Source: Diphasiastrum complanatum (lineage: Eukaryota > Streptophyta > Lycopodiopsida > Lycopodiales > Lycopodiaceae). From it: a stretch of 64,000 nucleotides of DNA. The notes beneath the pieces are model-generated. The model did no database searches, was not told the origin of the DNA, and was given only the letters and a program-made list of their open reading frames with translations. This document shows positions 21,979 to 33,471 of the stretch, piece after piece. The position numbers and the translations under genes are program-made. The DNA lies in contig CM055107.1 of assembly GCA_029204225.1 (NCBI GenBank), forward strand, positions 4,409,079-4,473,078, read 5' to 3'. Every line of letters begins with the position of its first letter. Position 1 is the first letter of the stretch.

Positions 21979-22335
21979 TTGCCTAAAATGCCCTTACACC
22001 TAACCAATCCACTCAACGAACGAGGCAACATCAAAATCCCAGCTACCCATCGCCAATCGCGTGAAGTCCTCGTTGTTCTCGATGGTGGCTCCGGTGTCAA
22101 TATAATTTCCACCTCTCTCATGCTCGAATGGAATCTGAGAGACAAGCTTACCAAACCCACTTGTCAACTTAGGATGGCTGACCAAAGTGTGGTTCGACCT
22201 ACTGGTTTTCTCCCACAAGTGTTGATCAAACTCGGAGGCCTAAAGTTTTTTGTCGATCTAGTAGTCCTTGATATTCCTAGTAATGCCTATTCCTACGAAT
22301 TACTACTTGGTCGTCCGTGGCTCACCAATGCATGA
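21979..22335 (+). pseudogene. gypsy aspartic protease
   Basis: Retropepsin that would process Gag-Pol. The active-site segment VVLDGGSGVNIISTSLM is followed by DQSVVRPTGFLPQVLIKLGG, FVDLVVLDIP and YELLLGRPWL. The ending (LLGRPW) is diagnostic for gypsy proteases. The catalytic Asp is kept, and the D-G-G-S form is usual in plant Tat/Athila elements. Upstream (21700-21960) some codons may belong to the Gag end but no zinc knuckle is visible. Confidence 0.85.
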
Positions 22336-23379
22336 GTCGTTCATGACTGGAGCAAAGGCCGAGTCACTTTCAAAAATCATGACAGTTCTATCACCATTGA
22401 TTCAACGTGAAAACTCAAACCCGCACACATTCATGACGAAGGTTCCTCGACCACCAATTCAGTGTTTGAGCCATACCAGTCCAGCCACAAAAAAGGTCAT
22501 TATGTTAAATCTACTGATATCATAAACTGGAGTCACAGTTTAGCTACCATTGATAATGTGAATGTCGATTATTGTGCTCAACATCAAGACAATTGTACCT
22601 CTCCACTCCCGATAGATCACGACCAATTACCTGATCTTAATACACCTATCATCAATATCAATTTTATTGCAATTCTTCCACACAATGATGAGTTACTAAA
22701 TATTGCATGGCTAGCTACTGATGAATCAGAAGATTTATTCGTAGATGACGAGAATGTCTTACGAATTCAGAATTGCCCAGAAGATTTGGACATCTCTAAT
22801 ATTCAAATCCGCAATTACATGGAAGTGCTTCCACTTAAGACCTTTCCGCACCATGCATCCAAAGTGGAACCAGTTGCCAAGGTTACAGGTGAAAAGCTTG
22901 ATACCAAATTCTACTGTGTCAAACGCCCAAACTATCCATGGGATCTCTGTGAGGAGGAGACCATCTTTCAAATCAATGACGAGATCCTCCATGATGTACC
23001 ACCCGTTCCTCATCCACACACCTAAGCCACAACTACGTGGCCATGCTATGAAGGAAAAGATGAAAAAACCGCTTCAAATTCAGCCGCCTTGTGACCTCAC
23101 AACCATTAGGGAAGTTCTTGAGATTGCCTCTGTTCCTACACCAACCCTCGAACATCCCCAATCACCATCCTGGCAGGTGAAAGGTAATGCCCCCCTTGAA
23201 TCTCCAACCCATGATGTCTTTGCATACTTTAAGGACTATATGATTGAGGATGTCGCAATCTAATTACCTCAAGCTCAACATGAGCCAAATGGTAATTTGC
23301 CCTACAATGGCCCTACGCGAACTATCACCCTTTTCCTGAGTGAGCCGAATGAAACCAACTAATATATAGTCCACATCGG
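22336..23379 (+). pseudogene. gypsy linker between protease and RT
   Basis: The longest open part (22462-23025) is acidic and includes DNVNVDYCAQHQDN, NDELLNIAWLATDESEDLF and PEDLDISNIQIRNYMEV. A long, poorly conserved linker with acidic segments before the RT is usual in Tat/Athila elements. No catalytic motif is present, and the end is frameshifted. Confidence 0.6.
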
Positions 23380-24250
23380 AACTCATCTCAATCGCAAACA
23401 ATGCAGACGGCTTGAAAAGCTCCTTCGAAAATATAGAAATGTCTTTGTGTGGACCTATATAGACATGAAAGACGTCTCACCCCAGGTAGCTGTGCATTGT
23501 ATTCTGCTTAAACCGGGTGCGAGGCCATTTGCTAGTCGTCTTTACTGATGTAATCCGATCTATAAGGCCAAGATCAAAGAAGAACTACAACATCTCTTAG
23601 ATGCAGGATTCATCTATGAAATCGAGCATAGTGAGTGGGTCTCTCCAATCGTCATAGTTCCAAAGAAAAATGGAAGACTCCGAATCTATGTCGACTTTAA
23701 GAAACTTAATCATTTTCCATTACCTTTCAGAGAATTCATCTTAGAAAATCTAGCAGGAGATGAGGCTTACTCCTTCTTAGATGGCTTTAGCGGATACAAT
23801 ATGATCCAAATTGTTGAAGAAGATCGACATAAAACCGCTTTTGCCACAGAATGAGGAACCTTCTGGTGGAAAGTCATGCCCTTCGGTCTCTGCAATGCCT
23901 CTAGCACCTTCCAACGTGTTATGCAAGCTATCTTTTCTTAGCAGATGGGTGACACCCTAGAAGTTTACTTGGACGATTTAGGTGCACATTCAGAAGAATC
24001 ACGACACTTGTCTATGCTTGAGAAAATTTTTATCCAATGTCAATGATTCGACATCTCCTTGAACCCTGAAAAATGCCAGATCTGGGTAACACACGATATT
24101 GTACTAGGCCACATCATTTCAAAAAATGGCATAGCAACTGACCCCAAAAAAATCCTCATCATTCAAAATCTACTGGAACCACGTACCATCCGCGAAGTTT
24201 ACTCTTTCCTTGGTCAAGCCAACTATTATCGTTGCTTTATTTTTTATTTT
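23380..24250 (+). pseudogene. gypsy reverse transcriptase
   Basis: RVT_1 of a Ty3/gypsy element. In order: RKYRNVFVWTYIDM, VHCILLKPGARPF, EELQHLLDAGFIYE, SEWVSPIVIVPKKNGRLRIY, VDFKKLN, AYSFLDGFSGYNMI (first catalytic Asp in FLDG), HKTAFATE, a stop replacing a Trp-like codon, MPFGLCNASSTFQRVM, a stop, and LEVYLDDLGAHS (YLDD active site). Then come NPEKCQIW, ISKNGIATDPKKI and FLGQANYYRCFI of the connection. Several stops inactivate it, though all motif positions are clear. Confidence 0.9.
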
Positions 24251-24269
24251 GCTAATAAAGCCCGCTTAA

Positions 24270-24560
24270 TCTACAAAGTAGTTGTGGTACCCAAATGGAC
24301 AGATGAACAACACGTCGCTTTTAATCAACTCAAAGAATTCCATGTGCATATCGATGCATCCAGGTATGCCATTGGAGCAATGCTCACCCAACTGAGAGAA
24401 TTCAAAAAGGATTACCCAATTTGATTTCTTAGTAGACAATTGATAACCTACTGAAGTCAATTATACCACTACCGAGCATGAAGCCTTGGCAATGGTACAT
24501 GCGGTTTAGAAGTTTCGCCATTATCTACTGATCATCAAGCACTATTGTACCTCATCAACA
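24270..24560 (+). pseudogene. gypsy RNase H remnant
   Basis: Follows the RT: FHVHIDASRYAIGAMLTQ (catalytic Asp in DASRYAIG) and FKKDYPI, then across a stop and frameshift NYTTTEHEALAMVHAV (catalytic Glu in TEHEALA) and KFRHYLL. The last catalytic Asp segment is degraded. Confidence 0.8.
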
Positions 24561-24859
24561 AGACTTGCACAATAGGTTGCATTACTTGATGGATCCTATT
24601 ACTGCAAGAATTTGAGTTTAGGATCGTGGTTCGTAAAGGAGTTGAATATTTTTTAGTCGATCATCTGTCCCGAATCCCTAACCTACCCACCCCAGATCAA
24701 GGCATCAACTATGATTTACCCGATGCCATCTTATTCCAGGTTGACTCTACACCCGTATGGGCCAAGAAATCACCGAATACTTAACATCGGGGTAGATGGA
24801 TCCTTCCTTATCTAAATCTGAACAACGTGCGTTGGTCCTGAAAACCAAACCTTATATGT

Positions 24860-25325
24860 TAATTGCAGGCCAACTACACAAGCAAGGGTTAGATGGAATC
24901 ATCTGACGTTGTCTTACTGAAGGTGAAATACTCTCTGTCATTTCTCTCACTCATGAAGGTATTGGAGCATGTCATTTCTCTTTCGAAATGACTGCTAAGA
25001 AAATCCTCTTGGCCGATTTTTGGTGGCCAACACTCTTTAAGGATACGCACAATTACACAAAGGCCTGTGATGTCTATCAATGCACAAAATGATTTCAAAA
25101 GATCGACAACATGCCTTTACACCCTGTAACCACTGATCAAGCTTTCTAGAAATGATTATGTTGGACCTATTAGTCCTGCTTCTCGGCACACACAATCTCG
25201 TTACATCATAGTAGCTATGGATTATTGTACCAAATGGGCTGAAGCAAGAGTTGTTCGCAATGTTGATGCTCGTTCTACGACAAAATTTCTCTATGAACAG
25301 GTTATTGTTCATTTCGGATGTGTCA
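24860..25325 (+). pseudogene. gypsy integrase, N-terminal part
   Basis: Integrase zinc-binding domain: SLTHEGIGACHFS, FEMTAKKILLADFWWP, DTHNYTKACDVYQC (H-H-C-C arrangement). Across stops the start of the catalytic core follows: YVGPISP, RYIIVAMDYCTKWAEAR (the catalytic Asp in MDYCTKW) and KFLYEQVIVHFGC. The core ends near 25325, before the second Asp and the Glu, where unrelated sequence begins. Confidence 0.85.
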
Positions 25326-25330
25326 TATGC

Positions 25331-25934
25331 CTATGCCTAAGCAATTAGCAAGCCAAATTAGATATGCTAATTCAAAGACAAGCTATCCAACATGATACTA
25401 GAGAAAAGACCAAACAGTGTAACAACATTGTAAACCACAATGGATCAGCATGGAATGCAAAAGAACATGAGAATATCATCAAGAAAGACATCATGTGGGA
25501 AAGTGGCACATGAGACCATAGCTAGAGAAGTGTCCCATAGCTCATATTCACAATGAAGGAGTAGAAACCCACATCAGTATGAATGAGCCTAGAACATGAA
25601 GATCTATGGTAGAGTGGGTCTACTTAAAGAGAATCTCCACAAGCTCACTATCTCTAAAAGTTCACCTACCACTATTATCTCCCACCTACCATTGTTATCT
25701 CATAATGCCTAATTATTAGCTTGGAGGGATCTAAGAGGGGTACAAATGATTTATTAATCCCCTTCAAAGTCCTCAAGCTTTGAAGGGGATTAATAAATAT
25801 GCCAAATCCAAAACTAATAGCAATAACAATGAAGTAAAGCTAATAGCAAGAAAATAATAAGACAATCATGATTGCATATCAATAGAAAACTAGATACATG
25901 GAGATCACCATGGGATCACATTAGCAATGAGAGA
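25331..25934 (-). repeat. rearranged LTR sequence, related to 38836-39362
   Basis: The minus strand matches the LTR at 38836-39362 but in permuted order. The block matching the LTR end (about 25790-25934, with words TTGCTATTAG and CATGGAGATCACCATG in plus-strand reading) comes first. The block matching the LTR middle (about 25480-25700) follows. No coding sequence. Confidence 0.55.
25749..25798. repeat. perfect 21-bp hairpin
   Basis: Arms 25749-25769 and 25778-25798 are exact reverse complements (21 bp each) around an 8-base loop. The arm core is CCCCTTCAAAG / CTTTGAAGGGG. Confidence 0.9.
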
Positions 25935-26668
25935 TGTAGGGAAAATATCAAGAATTCTTTCTCAGAGAACGCGATGAAAGTTTGAATAAATCAAACTAAT
26001 ATCAGTGTCTTCAATCGGGTCTATTTCTGGTCTATGTACTAAGAGAATAGTTTTTACCTTGATTGAATAAAGCATGCGAAATTAAGAGATATATTGCGTG
26101 AGTATTATAGACAATTTTAGACAACTAGAAACAATTGATAAAATCATATGTTGAGAAATTTTGATCAAAAACGAATTTTTATAATATTGAATCTAAATTA
26201 TCAATATACATCTCTTGCTGTCTTGTTTCTCTGATGTGTTACAACGAGTAGTGCACATGTATTTATATTGTTACAAGATAGGTCATTTGGCCTTTTACTT
26301 CTGTAACAGTAGATCTAACTGTTAAGACGGTTGACATTCAATAAACGTTTTGTTTCCAGACTCGAATGATTTCTGTTCGCGACAGTTTGTCTCTTCGCAA
26401 TAGCTTCGTGTTTCGCGACAGTTGAAAGTTTTGAGGCTGAACAAAAATCAAAGTATTTTGTGACAAGATATTGTTCGTGAATCTTTTGAGTTTCAACAAG
26501 AACCTATTCGCGAATCTTTTGAGTTTCAACAAGAATATATTTTGTGAATCTTTCGACTTTGAACACGAATAGAAATGTTTTGAGTTCGAGTTTTTTTTCT
26601 TAGCCTTTGTCAATTAAGCTGTGCACTTTGTTAGTAGAACCAAGATTTTTCTGATAAGGTGTTCTACA
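25935..26668 (-). repeat. copia 3' LTR (734 bp)
   Basis: On the plus strand it runs from TGTAGGGAAAAT (25935) to GGTGTTCTACA (26668). It is the reverse complement of the solo LTR at 17328 along its length, including a GCACATGTATTTATATT stretch that may hold the TATA box. Confidence 0.85.
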
Positions 26669-27066
26669 GCTTCCTCTCAAAGTGGGCAATTGGATTAACC
26701 CCAATCAAAATCACAGCTTTTCGAACAAAGCTTTACTGAGAGTGGCTTTGTAAAGATATCGGCTGTCATTCAAGTTCTCTGTCGGTATGAAGACTGTCTT
26801 CAGTATCTTCTTTTCAACTAAGTCCTGAATTACATGATACTTGATAGCTATATGCTTTGTTTTCGAATGAAACACAAGATCTTTTGTAAGATAGAGTGCT
26901 GAAGTGTTATCCATTAGTCTTCCTTGAGAGCCTGCGGACAATCTGCCTTGCTCAGTATTGTTCCAGGTATCATGGGAGTATGCACACCTTTGCATTCGAG
27001 CATGTTGAAGTCTTCAATGATTTTCCGAGTGTGGAAGGTATTATCCAAGAGATACTTTGTTATTAT
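26669..27066 (-). pseudogene. copia RNase H end fused to RT end by deletion
   Basis: After the polypurine tract (TTTGAGAGGAAGC on the minus strand, 26669-26681) comes the RNase H end: DNTSALYLTKDLVFHSKTK, HIAIKYHVIQDLVEKK and FIPTENL. Upstream, in other frames, lies the RT end with FNMLECKGVHTPM. About 100 codons that should separate these (connection and RNase H N-terminus, present in the 61-63 kb element) are missing, so an internal deletion joined them. The fragment ends near 27066. Confidence 0.75.
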
Positions 27067-27139
27067 AACATTTTTGTTTATAGAAATATTTGTTTAATCA
27101 TTTTGGAACACCATGTTCATTCACCATGATTATTTATGA

Positions 27140-27990
27140 AATTCATGTTTGTGGCAGTGCAAAGTGTATAATGTTATGTGGGCTTTTGGTTTTCACTTTC
27201 ATGTTGAAAGAATTGATAAAAAAAGACACACACACAATTGTCGTGTAATAGCATCTTTTCAACAAGAAAGTCAAAGCAGTGCACGATATCAAAATCCTTT
27301 CACAGGAGACATAGAATACGTACGCACTATAAAAGTATTTATGATGTGTCATATGGTGAAAGTGGACACTATTTTTTATTTGATGTGAAATGGTTCAAGG
27401 TAGTTTGTAGAGGGCAAAATGCAATGGTAAAATTAGATCCAAGTGGATTTTTTGCAATTGATTCATCCAAAACATTGACCCTGGAGTCTTCTGAGACATT
27501 GGTGTTGCCTCGTCATTGTGAGCAGGTGCATATGCTATGCGTTGGACTTTTTTGCTCTTTTAGTTCAAATTGTTACATTTATATTTATGTGCCATGTTTT
27601 TGGTTTTATTAGAGGCAATTAAGTATTTGATTTTCGATATATTCTTAAATAGTAAATTTTCAACCAGATCGATCAAACAATATTTGGTGGTTTGTAGCTC
27701 AAGTTGAACCATGATCACGACGAGTATTTGAGGGTGCGAATGTTGAGAATGAGATGGAAAACCTTCATCTTGAGAGCAGAATAGTTGACCATGAGATTGA
27801 GCTACCTAGAGATGTAGTAAATTTTCAAACCATACATGAAGCACCCACTTCCATAGATGTCGAGAATAGAAATTCTAATAGTCCAAATGATGAAATAAAT
27901 TTTGAAAGTGAGAGTGATGATGAAGATCATCTAAGAGGAGATGAATTGCAAGATGTTGATGATGAAATTGATTCTTGCAATTCCAAATAA
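27140..27990 (+). pseudogene. CACTA (En/Spm) transposase C-terminal end, DUF4216-like
   Basis: C-terminal part of a TNP2-type transposase from a CACTA DNA transposon. The plus strand reads GFHFHVERIDKKRHTHNCRV and ARYQNPFTGDIEYV, then after a frameshift near 27320 SYGESGHYFLFDVKWFKVV, the DUF4216 segment that follows the transposase core in CACTA elements. A likely intron (GTGCATATGC near 27526 to TTCAACCAG near 27668) separates this from WWFVAQVEPRSRRVFEGAN and a very acidic tail (ESESDDEDHLRGDELQDVDD) ending at 27990. The catalytic transposase part is absent. No CACTA terminal repeats were found. Confidence 0.7.
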
Positions 27991-28012
27991 AAAGGTTAAA
28001 TGTCATCTATTC

Positions 28013-28155
<143 letters not shown>

Positions 28156-28429
28156 AAGTGATATGTAATGCCTTCAAATAGTTATTTAGCTAAAACAAAA
28201 TCTCATTTTTGCTCAAGTAAATTAGTCAAAAGATTAGACATAGTTTTTTTTTTTTAATTCTATTTTTTGAATGCCAATATCTTTATACTCGAGCTCAGTG
28301 AAGAGAGATGTACGGTATCATGTTTCTTGGATAACCAAGATAATTTTCATTTTTCAATGAATGTTGCAAAGGCACTAAATCACTAACATATGAGTTAATA
28401 GAATCACTGCCACAAAGTAGACCCTTAGA

Positions 28430-29430
28430 TTAAGCATGTTAAGTGTGAAAATTTTGCTGGAGAAAGAGGGTGTGTGAGAGAGAAAACGAAAATAGCTCGA
28501 AAAGAAATGAACACAAAAAGAAGCGAACTTGAAACTCGAAAAAGAAACGAACTCGAACGGAAAGTGTTCGTGCGCAACAGAATGAGATTTCTCACTCTTT
28601 TCCTAAAGCATGACTATGCCTATCATAAACGAACAGAACGTTAGCACAAGACAATAGCGGACAAAATCTTGTGCCTTAGAAAGCTAATTTAATCTGTAAA
28701 AGGAATAAACCTATTACTGACAATACAAAGAATCGACGTGCAAAAGCATCTACTTCGTCTATCTCTGATAAGCTTATGATGTTATTACTTTTCACACACT
28801 CGTTGTTTATTTTGCTCTCACACCAAAATATGCAAATAGTATTCAATATATATACATAATTTTACAGGTGTGCAGATGAAGAAAGTACAAAGGTGGATGT
28901 GTTGTCTATAGGAGATCGTGGGTGGTTGTTGTCGTTGTCAAATATGATTGCACAGTTGCATGGGATGAGCGTGAGAAGGCTGCGATGTCAGCCTTTGCTG
29001 AAATGAACGTTGGTGAAGATGCGAAAAATGTGACACTCTGACAAATGCCTTAGAATTTGATTTACAAGGTGTCTTTGCTTTTTCATTAGGGCACCTTCGG
29101 CATTGGTAGGACAGTGCTGCCTTTTTTGCCTGTCACAAATCACGTGTAAAAACACAATGTCACTTTTTTTGTCTGTGCCTTCGGCATTTGTAAGGCAGTG
29201 TCGCCTTTTTCGCCTGTCACAATCACGTGTAAAAACACAATGTTGTCTTTTTTGCCTTTTCCCCTGTGGAAATTTACTTGTATTTATGCACACAGTCGCA
29301 TTTTTTGCCTGTCTTATTTTACATGTAAATATGTAGACTATGCGACAACGTAAGTAAAATACAGCAGCATGAATGGAGGCAGATTAACATAGGATTTAGG
29401 AGAGTAGAGAAGATAAATCCAACAAATTTA
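28430..29430. repeat. LTR-like sequence with internal tandem repeat
   Basis: The right part ends AAATCCAACA near 29425, like the LTR at 14073-14856. Both have GCGAAAAA and CACTG/CAGTG words and TGTAAAAACAC stretches. Between 29100 and 29270 a unit of about 80 bp (GCATT, TAAGGCAGTG, TTTTTCGCCTGTCAC, CACGTGTAAAAACACAATG) is repeated two to three times. No primer site or polypurine tract adjoins it. Confidence 0.4.
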
Positions 29431-30232
29431 AGATCCAATGATGATTTTAAATGTGGATCTAGGCCAATAGTAATTGCACAACAAATCACTTGTAAAATTG
29501 TTAGACAATTTTTACACAATCCCACTAGTTTGATCGAGATCGCTCTACCAAAATGAAATAGAATCAAACGATATACAAAACATGTTTGGAACTTATCATA
29601 TTCTCTATAAACAATGACATATTTAATTCCTTACTAAAATAGATATTCACTAAGCATACATCAAGTAATCTACACAAATGTAGAAGAGAACCAAAGATGA
29701 GATGATAATATCACTTCCAAAGCTTCCAAAAGTGGAATGAGTTCAAGGATCTACATTTTCATGCCCTACCTAATATTTATAGCTAAAATTGATGACTCTC
29801 TCTCCTCTGTCTAGAGCTATTTGGCCTAGCTTATAGAAAACTTAAACTAGTCATATTGGCCAAAATTGCCAAGTAAAGCTAAAAATGAACTTCATAATGA
29901 ATGGGTTCCTCCATGATTCCACCTCCGATATCTCTATAAATTAATAGTAGCATACATATAATAAATGAAATTTATGAATGAGTGCTTGCATTTTTTCTCC
30001 ATATTCCACCTCATGTCAGGCCCTATGTGCCAAAAACCACCATCAATGAGCCTCCATTGCTATCTTGCCATAAAGGATCACAAATCCTTGGAAACCTATG
30101 AAGTAACGAGTGCAATAATGATGTTATCTCAACTCCATTTTCATTAACAAAACAAACAAACATTACTATTCCATCTTTAAGATCCATCTCATACAAAAAG
30201 ATGCACATAGATTTACCAAAACTTAGCAATTT
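29431..30232. other. gene-free stretch next to a copia 3' end
   Basis: May include the decayed 3' LTR of the copia fragment at 30233-31648, but no clear TG/CA ends or polypurine tract were found. Confidence 0.35.
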
Positions 30233-30868
30233 TTACATATTGACAAGACATTTCTCAAACATGAAGTAAGATAAGTAAGATAATTTAGAAACACACTTCC
30301 TTGTTGTTCCTTTGAACTTACTTGAGTCTTCAACCTGCAAGAACATATCCTTAGTTCCTTGACCATTGGGTTCCATTTCAATGCCTTTGATTGGCTCCAA
30401 ATTGCCAATTTCTTCTTCATGTTGATGAAGCACATTAAGACCATCATGACCATTGCTCAAAAGTTCTTTTTCTAGATCCATTACTAGATATATCCATCCT
30501 TTTTCATACCATAATCTAGATGCAACAAAACATGTGAGTAAAGCAAAGTTTAGACCTTCTACAATTTGCTTACCCCACACAAAATGATATTTTATTTTAA
30601 TGTGTTTAGTTCTTGCATGAAAGACTGGATTTTTGGCCAATTGTATCCCGCTTTGGCTATCACTACAGTGTGTTTGTTTCATACCAATCTCACTCAACAA
30701 TCTTCGCAGCCAAACAACTTCTTGAGTAGTAGAACTTAATGCTTTATACTCAGCTTCTGTCGATGAAAGAAAAATGGTGTCTCGCTTCTTACTAGACCAT
30801 GAAAAATAGCCATTTCCAAAGTTAAAAGCATACCCAATAGTTGACTTTTTATCATCTATATTGTCAAC
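30233..30868 (-). pseudogene. copia RNase H, degraded
   Basis: From 30868: a degraded first segment (KKRDTIFLSSTEAEYKAL in one frame, with the catalytic Glu), VVWLRRLLSEIGM, then HCSDSQSGIQLAKNPVFHAR and TKHIKIKYHFVWGKQI. The usual CDNQS box reads SDSQS. After EGLNFALLT the frame leaves RNase H and runs on as unrelated residues to 30233, so the domain end is replaced by other sequence. Confidence 0.75.
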
Positions 30869-31648
30869 CTAATCAATGTCAACATAACCTTGTAATCTAG
30901 ATAAATTTTTTTGCTTCCTATAAACCAAGCCAAGGTTAATGTTGGGTGTGCCCTTCATGTACCTCAAGATACTTTTCACTGCTTTCCAATGATCCAAAGT
31001 AGGTGATAGCATAAATTGACTAATCAAGCTCACAACATAGCAAATATCAAGACGAGTAGTCATAAGATAAATCAAACTTCCAACTAGTTTACGAAATGGT
31101 ATAGCATCAACTTGACCACTATCATCAATACGAGACAGCTTCTTATCAGCTTCACATGGAGTGATGCAAGGTTTACACTTTGTCATGTGGAATCTCTCTA
31201 GAATCTCACAAACATACTTGCTTTGACATAGCCTGATGTCATTGTCATTCTTCCATACTTCAACCCCCAAGCAATAATGCCTAAGATCTAAATTTGTCAT
31301 TTCAAATTGCTTGCACAAGTTGGCTTTGATGGAGTGAATGAGATTCTCATCATTTCTCATGATAATTATATCATCAACATAAAGCACAACCAAGGAAATG
31401 CTATCATTGTTTTTAAGAACATAAAGATTTGGATCTGAACTTGTTCTCATATATTTGTGAGAGAAAAGGTAATGATCAATACATCCATACCATGCATGTG
31501 GCGCTTGCTTGAGACCAAAAAGTGTTTTGTGTAGCTTGCATACCTTATGTTCTTGTCCCTTCGCAACAAATCCTTGTGGTTGGAGCTTGTATATTTCCTC
31601 TTCTGAGTCTAGGAATGCAGATTTCACACCATTTGATGGATTGTACAC
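30869..31648 (-). pseudogene. copia reverse transcriptase, N-terminally truncated
   Basis: Open for 259 residues. It begins inside the palm: the first catalytic segment reads SNGVKSAFL, where family members have MDVK, so that Asp is lost at the breakpoint. It continues with EEIYKLQPQGFVAKGQEHKV, LFGLKQAPHAWYG, the active site LVVLYVDDIIIM, NLDLRHYCLGVEV, ILERFHMTKCKPCITP, FRKLVGSLIYLMTTRLDICY and HWKAVKSILRYMKGTPN. It leads directly to the RNase H at 30868. Sequence beyond 31650 is not polymerase. Confidence 0.9.
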
Positions 31649-32393
31649 CCAAAATGGGATGCTAAGACAACAATTTGGCGTAGCGTAGTCTGTTGGTGTG
31701 GATTTAGAATGAATGATCAGGTCGTAGCGGAAATGAAGGCCGTTATCCCATCACCAACAACACGATGAAACACGATAATAGGGTCTGGATTACTTAGAGA
31801 AGACCCTGACCTCCAAGATCTATAGAATCCACCAGATCTAGTGTGTTAGAAATTTCAGACCCAATACAACCAATTCATCTATTGATTACTCCGAGCATAA
31901 TGACAAATGTCAAAAATGCACTGGCTCACAATAAAGGTCTACCCAAGATAGAGTTACCAAAATTTAACAGCCAAGGTGACCCTACTAAGGCCAGTGATGA
32001 TCCAAAATCAATATTCATGTGATTTATCCTATCAATAATATTCTCGATCTCTCTTGCAACTCTTTTCCTTGAAACCAACTTATGTTCCTTCAAAAGTTGA
32101 AAATGTTAGATGTAACAGTTTCTTTTCAAACAAGGTGTATTACACACCTGCAAAACATAATATGCCTCACAAAATCTAAACAACTAATGTAAACCACATG
32201 AGTAAGGACTAGCTAATATCTCATTCTCATAAAACTTTGAAGCAAGTGTGATTTCAATTAAGCAATATGATGCATTAGCCCTTTAATGGAACACATCATC
32301 ACATAACAAAAAATCTAATGAGCATGTACATATACATAGTTTAAAATACACATTAAAATACATTCAGCATAAAAATAAAATCCCACATAAATT
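31649..32393. other. gene-free stretch
   Basis: No motif recognised. The left edge is the breakpoint of the copia RT at 31648. Confidence 0.5.
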
Positions 32394-32678
32394 TCATATA
32401 TTATGATTTAAAGAGTTTAGCTCTCTTACTCTTGGATCCTCTGTGTGCACTCCATTGGCCCAAATATGATCGTTGACAATCCTCCTTGTTCGAATCCTAA
32501 GGCCTTTGCATTGTGTGCATGTACATGGTATCTTCTCATCATAAACTGGTTGAAACTGGTCTAGTATTCCAATTGCCAATGATAAGTGGTATTGTAGCAC
32601 AAATTCTTTCATGTCATTCATGTGAAAATTGACAAATTCTAGCATGTGACAAAGATTGACAAAATAGTCTTTGTACAT
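32394..32678 (-). pseudogene. possible CACTA transposase-associated domain
   Basis: Ninety-four residues. Near residue 50 a Cys motif KIPCTCTQCKG is followed by TRRIVNDHIWANGV. This resembles the Transpos_assoc domain at the N-terminus of En/Spm transposases (CPC-x2-C, then a V-x-x-H-L segment and G). The preceding helix-like part (MLEFVNFHMNDMKEFVLQY) also fits in length. There is no other transposase sequence next to it, and it is on the opposite strand to the CACTA end at 27140. It could be a chance ORF. Confidence 0.35.
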
Positions 32679-33471
32679 CTAGTGCATTTGCAACCTTCAT
32701 TTGTGATGGAGTGGTGTCTTGGCTTTCCAAAGAGCAATATACTATATCAGTATCCTCAATCAAATCAGAGTACGCCACTATTACAAATACAAAAATTATG
32801 ACATAAATCAATATACATACATGTGATGGATCAATAGGCGGTCTATGTCAAATGGTGGAAGAGCTTGAAGATGAACCAGTCAATAGTTGTTCATTGAACT
32901 TTAGTCTTGCTTGCTCCTTTCTACTGTGATAGATCTCAATTTTTTTTTCTTTCTCTAAATCACGTGGAGGTACGATAATTTTCCTAGAATTCATAATTCC
33001 AATCAAATGTCATTGTAAGAATAAATTTGCAAAATAGCTATCTCAATTTGAAACTTAACATAATATTTGTCTTCTTCTTTCAAACCTTCACCAAAGTCAC
33101 TCGACCGAGAATCCTTTATTTTAATTTGAGCTAATTTATTATATTATTCGTCATGTCCTAAATTGCCATTAAGTATCATGAAATTGCAATTCGAATATGC
33201 TAGTATTGTAAGCCAAACTTCTTGACAATCTTGTCAGTTTTATTTCATTCATGTAGATAGTGTGTGTCATGCCCATGACTGGTCTCGGGTAGTGTGTCCA
33301 TGCTAGGGACCGGTAGACCAACAACCCGTAAGTTAATTGTGACTATAAGGGAATTGGGGCCCTTATGTGTACATGGTCATAATTAATGGTTGTAGGCTTA
33401 GAAATAAAAGATTCTAAGTTATCTAAGTTCTAAGTTTAGAGACTTAAACTTTTTGAGTTAGGATCAGCACT
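32679..33471. other. gene-free stretch
   Basis: No gene or element terminus recognised. Confidence 0.5.

Larger units (their letters stand above)
21691..25330 (+). mobile_element. Ty3/gypsy element body, decayed
   Basis: Plus-strand gypsy pol in the order protease, linker, RT, RNase H, integrase. That order separates it from copia. It is probably inserted in the copia integrase ending at 21690. The integrase core is cut off near 25325. The protease form (LDGGSGVN) and the long acidic linker fit the plant Tat/Athila branch. No LTR was identified for it. Confidence 0.8.
25935..27066 (-). mobile_element. truncated copia element with 3' LTR
   Basis: The 3' LTR is 25935-26668, preceded (on the minus strand) by a polypurine tract and RNase H and RT remnants up to about 27066. 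The rest of pol, gag and the 5' LTR are missing. The LTR is the same family as the solo LTR at 17328-18129. The RT/RNase H text is closest to the copia element at 60345-63565. Confidence 0.75.

Noticed and set aside
22462-23263. Independent gene in the acidic ORFs
   Set aside because: Position between gypsy protease and RT, and loss of frame, fit the element's linker.
32394-32678. Joining the possible CACTA N-terminal domain to the CACTA end at 27140 as one element
   Set aside because: They are on opposite strands and separated by a copia fragment; a common origin cannot be shown.
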